Shown piece by piece: positions 34,242 to 42,064 of a stretch of 45,288 bases of DNA; within the stretch, counting starts at the first letter, position 1, and each line of letters starts with the position of its first letter. Source of the DNA: Rhodopirellula sp. SM50 (GTDB lineage: Bacteria; Planctomycetota; Planctomycetia; Pirellulales; Pirellulaceae); the NCBI RefSeq assembly GCF_002289565.1, contig NZ_NTFY01000096.1, positions 1 through 45,288 on the forward strand. The letters run 5' to 3'. The position numbers and the translations under genes were made by a program. Below the pieces are notes generated by a model. The model searched no databases, had not been told where the DNA came from, and saw nothing but the letters and a program-made list of their open reading frames with translations.

Positions 34242-36671
34242 TCAATCGTCGTCGAAGGGTGCGGGGGCGGCGATGGGCGGCGCGATGATCTTGGCGATCT
34301 TGCCGTTCTTCTGAAGCTCGACGCCTTTCCCGCCGCGACTGGTGACGCGGTACTTGGCGGTGGAGACGGTTTTGCGAGCGCCGCGATTGGTTTCGATGGT
34401 CAACAGGTCACGGTCGCCGCTGCTGGCTTTAAATCCGAGCAGGCGATCGCCGGCGGCCAATCGGATCAGGGTGACGCCTTTTCCAGCCCCGGACAGATAA
34501 TTGACTTCTTCGGATTCGCACACGATCGCGCGACAGTTTTCCGAGACAGCCAGGATGATTTCGCTGCCGCTGATCGGGACCACATCGATGATGGCGGCAT
34601 CGCCGGTGACACGGGCGTACCGGCGTCCGCTGCGGGTCGACGGTTCGGCAAACGGGGCCAGTCCGAAACGCAGGGCAAACCCATTGCTCGAGGCGGCAAA
34701 GGCGTGGATCTCGGGACAATAATCGGGGTGTTTGGGGTCTTCGTGGATCTTGCCGATGCAACGCGGGTCGAACGAGATCGCTGCGATGATGCGTTCGCCG
34801 TCCTTCATCTTGAACAGCTTTTGAATCGGTTCTCCGAAACCGGTCGAGGCGGGGATGTCGATGAATCGCGTCGTGTAGCAGACCCCCAGGGACGAGAACA
34901 GCCCGAGGGTGGCGCGGGTGCTGCCGGCGATGCAGGCGAGCACCGAATCGCCTTGGCGGAGTCGACTTTTGGAGGGATCGACGATTTGTTTTTGTCGTTT
35001 CACCCAGCCGTCGGTGGTGACCAGGACGTGGCAGTTTTCGGCGACGATAAAGTCTTCGACCGAATACTCGACTTCGACTTCGACGGCGTTGATCGCGGTA
35101 CGACGACGGCTCGCCGCATCGCTTGCGTAGGTCGTGATCAGCCCCTCGATTTCTTCGCGAACGATTTTCCAGCGGCCCGAGGCGTTGGTGTCCTTGGTGT
35201 CTTCGTTGAGCAGTTTACGGATCTGCGCGGCGCGTTTCTTTTTGTCTTTGAGTTCATCCAGGATCAGATTGATTTCCAGACGTGCCAAGCGATACAGCTT
35301 CAGTTCCAGGATCGCGTCGGTCTGCTCAGCGTCCAAGCCACCTTTGCTGGCCGGGAACCGTTTCATGATTTTTTCGGCCGCATCGGCTTTGCCGTCCGAT
35401 TGGCGAATGATTTTGATGATCTGATCGAGCGCGTCGAAGATCAGCGCGAAGCCTTCCAGGATGTGGATCCGCCGCTCCAGTGACGCCAGTTCGTTTTCCA
35501 GGCGACGGGTGACGACTTCCAAGCGGAAGTGCAGGAAGTGCCAGAGCATTTCTTTGAGAGAGAGTCGCTCGGGCGTCCCCAGTTCGGGATTTTCGGTGGG
35601 GACCAGGCAGGTCAGATTGACGTTGAAGTTCTTTTGGAAATCGGTGTGTTTGTAGAGAAACGCCAGCACCTTCTTTTCGTCGGCGTCTTTCTTAAGCAGC
35701 AGGTCGATGCGGATTTCATCGGTCGACAGATCTCGGACTTCGGTGACCAGGGGCAGTTTGCCGTCGAAGACGAGTTCGCTGATTCGTTCGACCAACAGCG
35801 CCTTGTTGACGCTGTAGGGGATCGAGTCGATTTGAATGACTTTTCCGCTGCGATCCTTGGCGCCTTGTTTGATGGTGCCGCGCAGCTTGATCGTGCCCTG
35901 GCCGGTCTGATAGATCTCGCGCAGCTCTTCCTTGGTGTTGATGATTTGGCCGCCGGTGGGAAAGTCCGGTGCCTGGACGGCATCATTGGCGACCAGTTGA
36001 TAGTCTTTGATTTCCGGGTCGCGCAACAGTTTCAGCAGTGCGTTGCAGATCTCGCGGAGGTTGTGTGGCGGAATGTTGGTGGCCATTCCGACGGCGATGC
36101 CGGTGGCGCCGTTGAGCAGCAGGTTGGGCAAGCGGCTGGGCAGGACGACGGGTTCTTCGCGGCTGCCGTCATAGTTGGCCTTGTAGGCGACGGTGCGGGT
36201 CGCCAGGTCGGTCAGCACTTCGCCGGCGACGGGCGTCATCCGGCACTCGGTGTAACGCATCGCCGCGGCGTTGTCACCGTCGACGCTGCCGAAGTTGCCG
36301 CTGCCGTCGACCAGCGGCATCCGCATGGCGAAGGGCTGGGCCATGCGGACCAGCGCCTCGTAGATCGAGCTGTCGCCGTGGGGGTGATAGTTCCCCATCA
36401 CGTCCCCGACGACTTTGGCACACTTGCGGTGCTTGGCGGTGCTGGAGAGCCCCTGCTGGTGCATCGTGTAGAGGATGCGTCGCTGGACGGGTTTGAGTCC
36501 GTCTCGGACGTCCGGCAACGCCCGGCTGGTGATCACCGACAGGGAATAATTGAGGTAGCGTTCCTGAGCCGCCTGGCGCAGCGGGACCGCCGTCAGGAGC
36601 GATTCCTCGACGGCGTCAAACAACGATTTGCCGTTCTTTTCCGATTGCTTGCGGGGACGTCGTTTTGCCAC
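34242..36671 (-). CDS. gyrA: Type IIA DNA topoisomerase subunit A (GyrA/ParC)
   Basis: An 809-residue subunit A. The DNA-gate begins YLNYSLSVITSRALPDVRDG, with the quinolone-region sequence NYHPHGDSSIYEALVRMAQPF (Ser and Glu at the resistance positions) and the active-site Tyr in RYTECRMTP. The C-terminal part forms a beta-pinwheel; SRGGKGVEL near the end may be a displaced form of the GyrA box, which in gyrase reads QRRGGKG. That leaves gyrase versus topoisomerase IV open. The GTG at 36671 has AAGGA about ten bases upstream. It is first in an operon with subunit B, 143 bases apart, the reverse of the common gyrB-gyrA order. Confidence 0.9.
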   Translation of the reverse strand: MAKRRPRKQSEKNGKSLFDAVEESLLTAVPLRQAAQERYLNYSLSVITSRALPDVRDGLKPVQRRILYTMHQQGLSSTAKHRKCAKVVGDVMGNYHPHGDSSIYEALVRMAQPFAMRMPLVDGSGNFGSVDGDNAAAMRYTECRMTPVAGEVLTDLATRTVAYKANYDGSREEPVVLPSRLPNLLLNGATGIAVGMATNIPPHNLREICNALLKLLRDPEIKDYQLVANDAVQAPDFPTGGQIINTKEELREIYQTGQGTIKLRGTIKQGAKDRSGKVIQIDSIPYSVNKALLVERISELVFDGKLPLVTEVRDLSTDEIRIDLLLKKDADEKKVLAFLYKHTDFQKNFNVNLTCLVPTENPELGTPERLSLKEMLWHFLHFRLEVVTRRLENELASLERRIHILEGFALIFDALDQIIKIIRQSDGKADAAEKIMKRFPASKGGLDAEQTDAILELKLYRLARLEINLILDELKDKKKRAAQIRKLLNEDTKDTNASGRWKIVREEIEGLITTYASDAASRRRTAINAVEVEVEYSVEDFIVAENCHVLVTTDGWVKRQKQIVDPSKSRLRQGDSVLACIAGSTRATLGLFSSLGVCYTTRFIDIPASTGFGEPIQKLFKMKDGERIIAAISFDPRCIGKIHEDPKHPDYCPEIHAFAASSNGFALRFGLAPFAEPSTRSGRRYARVTGDAAIIDVVPISGSEIILAVSENCRAIVCESEEVNYLSGAGKGVTLIRLAAGDRLLGFKASSGDRDLLTIETNRGARKTVSTAKYRVTSRGGKGVELQKNGKIAKIIAPPIAAPAPFDDD

Positions 36672-37090
36672 GCGATAGGGATCCTTTTACACAAATTGAT
36701 ACGGTGCGTTCTTCACCTTCTCCATCGGTCGCAGGGGCGCGCCGATTTGCCCAAGTTAGGGTAGAGACGGTGAAAATTCTAGACAGGCAGTGGCGGCAGA
36801 CTTTAGCGGTTGGCCGGGTCGAAAGGCAAATGCAGTCGACGCCGGTGTTAGCGATGCTCCGAAATGATCCGAAATCGCCAGCGCAACGCTCCGAGCTATC
36901 GCCCGGTGGGCAATCCCGCCGAAACAACAAACCGTGTGAAGAACAAATGCCCGCATCCGGCCGGCCGCCTTCGGGGGATCCCGATTGGGGTGGTCTGCTA
37001 CCGCCGAGAGGGAATGGCGGCGGATCGCATCCGGGGGTCGGGCGAGAACGGAATCAATGGCTGAAAACACGGGTTCGGAGGAACCACCGG
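36672..37090. other. Divergent intergenic region
   Basis: This 419-base gap lies between the topoisomerase operon (-) and a secreted-protein gene (+) and must hold both promoters. I see no convincing -35/-10 pair, repeat or RNA gene. The only firm signal is GGAGG at 37078-37082, eight bases before the ATG at 37091. Confidence 0.4.
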
Positions 37091-37693
37091 ATGAAACTTC
37101 GATTGACAAATCAATTTTACGGCGCCGTCGCGGTGCTGGCACTCGTCGCTTCGGCCGGTAACGCCATGGCGCAAGGCGAATCCTTTATCGTCTCCAGCCA
37201 AATCGTCAGCGATACCGCGCTGCCGGCCTCGGGCGGCTACATCGGCGATCTGGCTTCGGCCACGATCAGCGACAGCGGCTGCGTGAATTGCCAAGGCGGC
37301 GTCTACACGAGCGGTGACAGTGGCATCGTTGCTGGCGGTGGTGTGCTGGGGAAGATCCGCGGCGGATACGGCGGTGCCGATGTCGCCGTCTGTGAAGACC
37401 GCAAGTACGACCACTCGGATCTGTTTTACAATTATTACTCCGGTGGCAATTGCAACACGGCCAACGCCCAGATGTACGTCTCGCCGGTCCCCGTGCCGGC
37501 ATTCGTCGGGCACACGTTCAACACGTACCAGCCGCTGTATCCGCACGAGTTTCTGTACAAGCACACCAACCGTTACCACAACTACTACGACAACGGACGC
37601 GGCATCAATCGCACGAAAGTGCATTATTCCTATCCGCCGGTCAAGCAAGCGATCAGCAATCTGTACTGGAACAAGTTGCGTTTGCCGCGCTGA
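37091..37693 (+). CDS. Small secreted protein, Tyr/Asn/Gly-rich
   Basis: A 200-residue protein with a clear signal peptide (residues 1-28: LTNQFYGAVAVLALVASAG, cleavage near AMA/QG). The mature part is Gly/Ser-rich, contains CVNCQGG and other Cys, and ends in an aromatic, basic region (HTNRYHNYYDNGRGINR, VHYSYPPVKQAISNLYW). No known domain. A strong GGAGG site precedes the ATG. It lies 55 bases before another small secreted gene of similar aromatic, basic-ended character, so the two probably form an operon acting in the periplasm or outside the cell. Function unknown. Confidence 0.75.
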   Translation: MKLRLTNQFYGAVAVLALVASAGNAMAQGESFIVSSQIVSDTALPASGGYIGDLASATISDSGCVNCQGGVYTSGDSGIVAGGGVLGKIRGGYGGADVAVCEDRKYDHSDLFYNYYSGGNCNTANAQMYVSPVPVPAFVGHTFNTYQPLYPHEFLYKHTNRYHNYYDNGRGINRTKVHYSYPPVKQAISNLYWNKLRLPR

Positions 37694-37748
37694 TTTTAAC
37701 GCCGGTTCTGAACCGGACTTTTCACTTCCACCCACCGAGATCAAACTC

Positions 37749-38111
37749 ATGCGTACGCTGTTCGTACTCGTCGCGTGCCTGGCGACCCTTCCGATTGCCT
37801 CGCAATCCGACGCGACCGCCGCGGGGCCGGGGCTGTTTCACAAAAGCCCCCCGGTCAGCCATCCGTGGCATGGCGGCTACTATCACCAGAGCTGGGGCCA
37901 ACCCTTGGCCGTCGTCGTTCCGCCGACAGCCAACATGCGCCAAACGTACTCATGGGGTGTGGGGCAGAACTTGATGTACCCGATCAATTCGCAATACGGG
38001 CGTAACGCACCGGGCATCGGCGCCGGCCCGCGGGGGGCGTTCCGACCGACGCCGCCGTGGCCCAGCCACACCGACCAGTTCGGTTACTACTACATCCGAG
38101 CGCCCTGGTAG
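37749..38111 (+). CDS. Small secreted protein, Pro/Tyr/Trp-rich
   Basis: A 120-residue protein with signal peptide (LFVLVACLATLPIASQS, cleavage near TAA/GP). The mature chain is rich in Pro, Trp, Tyr and His (SHPWHGGYYHQSWGQP) and ends DQFGYYYIRAPW. No catalytic motif or known domain. Its size, aromatic ends and nearness to the previous gene suggest a related role, perhaps in the cell envelope or matrix. A terminator-like hairpin follows at 38179. Confidence 0.7.
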   Translation: MRTLFVLVACLATLPIASQSDATAAGPGLFHKSPPVSHPWHGGYYHQSWGQPLAVVVPPTANMRQTYSWGVGQNLMYPINSQYGRNAPGIGAGPRGAFRPTPPWPSHTDQFGYYYIRAPW

Positions 38112-38178
38112 GGGCATCGCCACGCGGAAAGCGGTTGGGATTTGCATCCAGCCGCGTTTGCGTTCACACTGAAGTGTC

Positions 38179-38210
38179 CGCCGCGGTCCGCGGCGATGCT
38201 CTTTTCTTTT
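38179..38210 (+). terminator. GC-rich hairpin with T-rich tail
   Basis: CGCCGC (38179-38184) pairs with GCGGCG (38190-38195) around GGTCC, followed by ATGCTCTTTTCTTTT. It could end the transcript of the two small secreted genes, though the following gene starts only 17 bases later. Confidence 0.4.
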
Positions 38211-38226
38211 GCCGCGCAGTGAACCG

Positions 38227-39120
38227 ATGGCTGATCCCGACACAACGACCGCGTCCTCGGCCGGGGATCAGACGCCATCCAGACAGTCCATGGTCGACTC
38301 CGGCAACCCCGATCTCAGTCCGCTCGACGGCGGACGATGGCGGCCGGTCAGCCCCGGCGAGCTGCTGCGAAAAAACGTGGTGGATTCGAACGAGCAACTG
38401 GATGACGATCAGCGGGAACAACGCCGCACCGTTCAACTGGAACGGCGCCAGGAATTGGAGCACAAGTTAAAAGCCAACCCGACCGATTTGGATGGCTTCT
38501 TGGAACTGGCCGGTATCTATCGCAGTGAACATCGGCCGCTGGAAGCCAAACGGTTGCTGCAACAGGCCACGCAGATTTTCCCCGATGACGAACGCGTCTT
38601 GTTTCAGTTGGAAGAGGCGATCCTTGCCCGCTCCTTGCAACAATACCGCGAGGTCAGTGATCTCGCCGCGCGGCTGAAAACGCCCGAAGCGGATCGAGAG
38701 TTGGAGCGAAGTCGTGGTGATTGGGCGATGCGACGGATCGAAGTGTGTCGCGCCCGCTTGGCCCGCGACCCGTCTCAGATCCAATTGCGATTGGCGATGG
38801 CCGATGCGAAGTTCGACGCCGAACTGTTTGAAGAGTCGTTTGCCGACGCGGGGCACCTGTTGGAGTTGGACGAATTTTCGCCGCAGGCGCATTTCCTCCG
38901 CGCGCGCTGTTTGCTCGCGCTCGGTAAAGACTTGCCGGCAATGAAGGAGCTGCGTGCGGTGGCGTTGCGACGGTCCGTTGTAGCGCCGGAATCCTTGCGT
39001 CACGCCAGCCTGAAACTGCTCTGCGAGCTGGCCGACAAGTTGTCATTGCATGCGACCGGGCAACAATACCAAGCGCACCTAAAACGTCTTCAAGCAACCT
39101 CCTCGCCGTCGAAGTCCTGA
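38227..39120 (+). CDS. Helical repeat (TPR-like) cytosolic protein
   Basis: A 297-residue protein without signal peptide. A low-complexity Ser/Thr/Asp N-terminus (1-50) is followed by TPR-like helical pairs: LDGFLELAGIYRSEHRPLEAKRLLQQA (part: ELAGIYRSEHRPLEAKRLLQ), QIQLRLAMADAKFDAELFEESF, and PQAHFLRARCLLALGKDLPA. These usually bind other proteins. The ATG at 38227 is preferred over a TTG at 38209. The next gene, ten bases later, encodes a WXG100-like protein, so this may be its helper or chaperone; that is inference from position. Confidence 0.7.
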   Translation: MADPDTTTASSAGDQTPSRQSMVDSGNPDLSPLDGGRWRPVSPGELLRKNVVDSNEQLDDDQREQRRTVQLERRQELEHKLKANPTDLDGFLELAGIYRSEHRPLEAKRLLQQATQIFPDDERVLFQLEEAILARSLQQYREVSDLAARLKTPEADRELERSRGDWAMRRIEVCRARLARDPSQIQLRLAMADAKFDAELFEESFADAGHLLELDEFSPQAHFLRARCLLALGKDLPAMKELRAVALRRSVVAPESLRHASLKLLCELADKLSLHATGQQYQAHLKRLQATSSPSKS

Positions 39121-39130
39121 GAGCCCGACC

Positions 39131-39400
39131 ATGAATCAAGCCGTCGTTGATCCCGAACAGTTACGACAATTCGCTTCCCATCTGCATCGCTTCACCGAGG
39201 AGTTGAAGGAGCGATCGACGGCTTTGGGCACGCAGATGAATCAGCTTGAGCAAACGTGGCGTGATGAACAGCAACGCAAATTTGCGGGCGAGTTCAGCGA
39301 GCAACTGCGTCAGCTGTCACGATTGGTCAAGACCACCGAACAACACATCCCGTATCTGCTGCGCAAAGCGGAACAAATCGACGCCTACCTGGGCAGGTAG
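39131..39400 (+). CDS. WXG100-like small helical protein
   Basis: An 89-residue two-helix protein: helix one about 9-38, then QTWRDEQQRKF with Trp43, and helix two about 46-85. WRD stands where WXG stands in ESAT-6-like substrates and partners of type VII secretion. The length (about 100), charge and turn position all fit the WXG100 family. No EssC/EccC ATPase or other type VII gene lies in the window. It is ten bases from the TPR-like gene. The gene is followed by two 134-bp repeats. Confidence 0.75.
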   Translation: MNQAVVDPEQLRQFASHLHRFTEELKERSTALGTQMNQLEQTWRDEQQRKFAGEFSEQLRQLSRLVKTTEQHIPYLLRKAEQIDAYLGR

Positions 39401-40095
39401 GTCGGCCTCAGCCGGCCCACGCCCCATGCCATTTTCTTTGACGCCAAGCGGGGTGTTTTGAAACGCGACCGGTCGGCTCGCGGGCTGTCGATTTTGTGAG
39501 CCGCGACGCGTAACCGGCCGGGCAGTCCGGCGCCCGCCCGAGGCCTTACGGCCAGCGGCTCACCATGGACGATGACGCCAAGCGGGGTGTTTTGAAACGC
39601 GACCGGACGGCTCGCGGGCTGCCGATTTTGTGAGCCGCGACGCGTAACCGGCCGGGCAGTCCGGCGTCCGCCCGAGGCCTTACGGCCAGCGGCTCACCGT
39701 GGACTCAGCAGATCCCGGTCAAATCGGCAGCCCGCTCGCGCCGTTCGGTTAACCCCTGCGATGCCAAGGTAGATGGCATGGGGCTCGTGCCAGCGTCCAG
39801 GCCTCTTCCGACGTTCCGGGGGAAAACCCTCAGGGGCACACGTCCGTCGTCGTCGAGCAACGGTTTGTTGCGTTTAGATGGGCAATCCTCTCGGTTGGCA
39901 ACGGGTTTTCCCCGTTTTCCCTCGCGATCGCAAACATTTATTGCGGCTGTAGCACAGTGTTATCGCGTTCATCCTGATGAGCATCCATCCTGCGCGAAAG
40001 TGTTTTTCGCATGTCATCTCATCTGCAGGGTGGTGTCACAGAAGTCGATTGGGTGCCCTGCGAGTTGTTTGCAGGGCGAGAGGGTCTCCTTTTTC
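39401..40095. other. Long gene-free stretch with tandem repeats
   Basis: The first half holds the 134-bp tandem repeats (39439-39704). The rest, to the membrane protein gene, has no known gene; small inverted repeats such as GCCCTGC/GCAGGGC at about 40055-40077 lie just before the next start. An in-frame ATG at 39778 extends the downstream frame, but the extra residues do not look like protein. Confidence 0.5.
39439..39704 (+). repeat. 134-bp tandem duplication
   Basis: Copies at 39439-39572 and 39573-39704 differ at only a few bases. Each has TGACGCCAAGCGGGGTGTT, then TTTTGAAACGCGACCGG and CGGCTCGCGGGCTG, the latter also found in copies C and D of the inverted-repeat family, and ends with GGCCTTACGGCCAGCGG. 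A third, rearranged copy lies at 45029-45205. Confidence 0.9.
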
Positions 40096-40602
40096 ATGCA
40101 AACACCACGTTTCAAATTGATGATCTGCGTCGGCGCGACTGCGTTGAACTTGCTGCTCGTCGCTTTGGGATACTACCTATTCGGCCCGGTTGCCGCCTTC
40201 GGGTTCGGGGCGACGTTCGGGATCGCCATTTTTGAAGCGGTGATCTGGTATTTTCGGCGCGGAAAAACCAGGACCAACGAACGCCGGATCATGACCGCCG
40301 TAATTGTCATCGCGACACTGACCGGGATCGTAATCGGTGTGGATTCGTATCGAAACGGTCTTCATGAAACGCGCGCCCGCGTCCGCGAGGCGAATCGCTT
40401 GCGTTCTCAAGTGAAATCCCAATCGCAATACGAACTGGTCACGATCTCCTATCACGCCCCGCCGCTGCAGACCGATGAGCGGCTGTCGGTTCATGGCTTT
40501 GTCACCAATCCACAAGACTTGGATTCGCTGCAAGAGATGGTTTACCGCAACCGAAAATGGAAGGTGGAGTGGGACGTGGGGCTGATGTCCAAGAGCCCGT
40601 AA
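40096..40602 (+). CDS. Small membrane protein
   Basis: A 168-residue protein with three hydrophobic segments: about 8-27 (LMICVGATALNLLLVALGYYL), the adjoining FGPVAAFGFGATFGIAIFEAVIW (part: GPVAAFGFGATFGIAIFE), and about 59-80 (IMTAVIVIATLTGIVIGVD). A soluble C-terminal domain of about 85 residues follows, with Arg/Gln-rich helix then strands (YELVTISYHAPPL, RKWKVEWDVGLMS). No family recognised. The ATG at 40096 starts just before the first membrane segment. Confidence 0.65.
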   Translation: MQTPRFKLMICVGATALNLLLVALGYYLFGPVAAFGFGATFGIAIFEAVIWYFRRGKTRTNERRIMTAVIVIATLTGIVIGVDSYRNGLHETRARVREANRLRSQVKSQSQYELVTISYHAPPLQTDERLSVHGFVTNPQDLDSLQEMVYRNRKWKVEWDVGLMSKSP

Positions 40603-40674
40603 GCGGAGTAAGCGGTGTTGCCTTGCATCGGTGGCGAACGCCCGATGCGCCCCGCTTCACTCCATCTGCTTGAC

Positions 40675-41646
40675 TCAATCGACGAATTCGAGTGTGTAGC
40701 AGTCTTCGACACGGACCTTGTCTGGGTCAACCAGATCGAGCGCGGTGAGCTGTTCGAAAAGTTCGCTCCATCGTTGAGCGGTCATCGTGCCGACCGTTTC
40801 GACAGCCGCCGCTTCAGGCATCGCCAGGTCGCGCATCACCTCTGCTCCGAACTCGAGTGCTTCAGGCGTCATGCCTTCTTCGTTGACGGTCAAGATCGCT
40901 GCGTTGCCTTGGCTGCCGTCGGTCAGATAGTTGCGCCAGCCCTGTCGAGTGACGGCGACGAAACGCCGAACCAGATCGGGTTGTTCGCGGATCAGTTTTC
41001 CCGTCGTCACCAGGACGCTCGAGTAGGGATTGAACCCGAGATCGCTGACCATCAAGGTGTTGACCGGCACCCCCTGTTGTTCGGCGAGCAGGGGTTCGGC
41101 ACAGCTGTAGCCTTGGATCACGATGTTGGGGTCGCCGACCAGCGACGCGATGCTGCCGTGGTACGGCACTTCCTTGACCCCGTCCAAGATCCCTTTGGAA
41201 CGCATGAATTCGACGAACGCGCGTCCGGCCTGGCGCTGCAGCGTTTTGCCCTTCAGGTCGGCAAACGATTCCACACCGCTGTCCTCGCGGGCCAGGATGC
41301 AACGCGGATGATTTTGCATCGCGGCCATCACCGCCACGACGTCGATTCCTTGTTGGCGATAAATGATCACGTCGTCCGCGTTTGCGATCGCGAATTGGGC
41401 ACGCTCCAAGGCCAGTTCAGGACCGATCGGAGTGGCCCGGCCCCCCGGCTGGATCGTCACGTCAAACCCTTCGGCCTGATAGGATCCGTCCGCCAGAGCC
41501 TGGAATAACCCCCCGTGTTCGGTCTCGGGATACCAGTTCAATTGGACTTGAATGGGAGTGCCGCCGTCGGGTGACGGCGTGGGCGTCGAGTTGCATCCGA
41601 CCAGGATGACAAGAACGGCAAGGTAGGAGAGTTGCAGAGGCTTCAT
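40675..41646 (-). CDS. SsuA/THI5-like ABC substrate-binding lipoprotein
   Basis: A 323-residue lipoprotein: LSYLAVLVILVGC places the lipid-bearing Cys at residue 18, followed by NSTPTPSP. The binding-protein fold opens with VQLNWYPETEHGGLFQAL, typical of the NMT1/THI5-like group that binds sulfonates, pyrimidine precursors of thiamine, or riboflavin. GRATPIGPELALERAQFAIANADDVI supplies the usual hinge region (part: ELALERAQFAIANADD). No permease or ATPase gene adjoins it, so the partner lies elsewhere. The ATG at 41646 is chosen for the lipobox; an earlier in-frame ATG at 41712 would bury it. Confidence 0.85.
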   Translation of the reverse strand: MKPLQLSYLAVLVILVGCNSTPTPSPDGGTPIQVQLNWYPETEHGGLFQALADGSYQAEGFDVTIQPGGRATPIGPELALERAQFAIANADDVIIYRQQGIDVVAVMAAMQNHPRCILAREDSGVESFADLKGKTLQRQAGRAFVEFMRSKGILDGVKEVPYHGSIASLVGDPNIVIQGYSCAEPLLAEQQGVPVNTLMVSDLGFNPYSSVLVTTGKLIREQPDLVRRFVAVTRQGWRNYLTDGSQGNAAILTVNEEGMTPEALEFGAEVMRDLAMPEAAAVETVGTMTAQRWSELFEQLTALDLVDPDKVRVEDCYTLEFVD

Positions 41647-41771
41647 CGGATTTGGCCCGGGCGGCCCGTTGGAGTGGCGTTTGCAGAATGATTGCAATGT
41701 ATCAATACGCATGGCAGGTGCGAGTCCACCGCTTCGGTCTCCGCTGATTCGGTCTACCCTGTGTTTCGCTA

Positions 41772-41853
41772 GGTGTTAGCGGTAGGGCGCGAGTCCTCCG
41801 GTCTTTCACGTTGTTTTTGAAACGCGACCGGACGGCTCGCGCCGTTCCGCTAA
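41772..41853. repeat. Inverted-repeat element, copy C
   Basis: Arms run from GTGTTAGCGG to CCGCTAAC. Both flanks are shared with copy A (22388) in the same orientation, and the loop matches that of copy B (25285) in the opposite orientation. Bordering AACGCTTCATAGCG and its inverse AACGCTGTGAA follow at 41854-41894. Confidence 0.85.
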
Positions 41854-41933
41854 CAAACGCTTCATAGCGCTGCCCGGCGGGCAACGCTGTGAAACCTCTC
41901 TTTACGTTTGGCCGCTGCTGCCGTTACCTTGTC

Positions 41934-42023
41934 ATGAAACACGCGCCGGAAATGCGTCTGAGCTGTTTAGTGTTCTGTTTTGGTGGTCTTATTTGGGGCT
42001 CAGCTCATCGGGTTTGGCCGTGA
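41934..42023 (+). CDS. Possible 29-residue leader peptide
   Basis: A short open frame with ATG at 41934 and TGA at 42021 encodes a small hydrophobic peptide (LSCLVFCFGGLIWGSAH in its centre). It ends 41 bases before the 666-residue gene. No strong ribosome-binding site is seen. It could be a leader peptide or chance; support is weak. Confidence 0.2.
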   Translation: MKHAPEMRLSCLVFCFGGLIWGSAHRVWP

Positions 42024-42064
42024 AACGGATTTGAAGTCCAATCGTTTGTTCAGGGAAGAATGTC

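Larger units (their letters stand above)
41647..42064. other. Gene-free stretch with repeat copy C and a leader
   Basis: Copy C of the inverted-repeat element (41772-41853) and its bordering modules fill the middle. The remainder, 41895-42064, is the leader of the 666-residue gene and contains a 29-codon open frame (41934-42023). Confidence 0.5.

Noticed and set aside
34047..36764. Long rightward open frames opposite the topoisomerase genes (34047-35483 and 35529-36764)
   Set aside because: They are opposite strongly conserved genes, and the first begins inside the octamer array.
39975..40020. Hammerhead-like core CTGATGA ... CGAAA
   Set aside because: The conserved blocks are present, but stem II has only two clear pairs, stem III does not support a proper cleavage triplet and no stem I can be formed.
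41647..41760. Possible TPP or FMN riboswitch before the THI5-like lipoprotein
   Set aside because: None of the conserved core motifs of either class is visible on the minus strand upstream of the gene.
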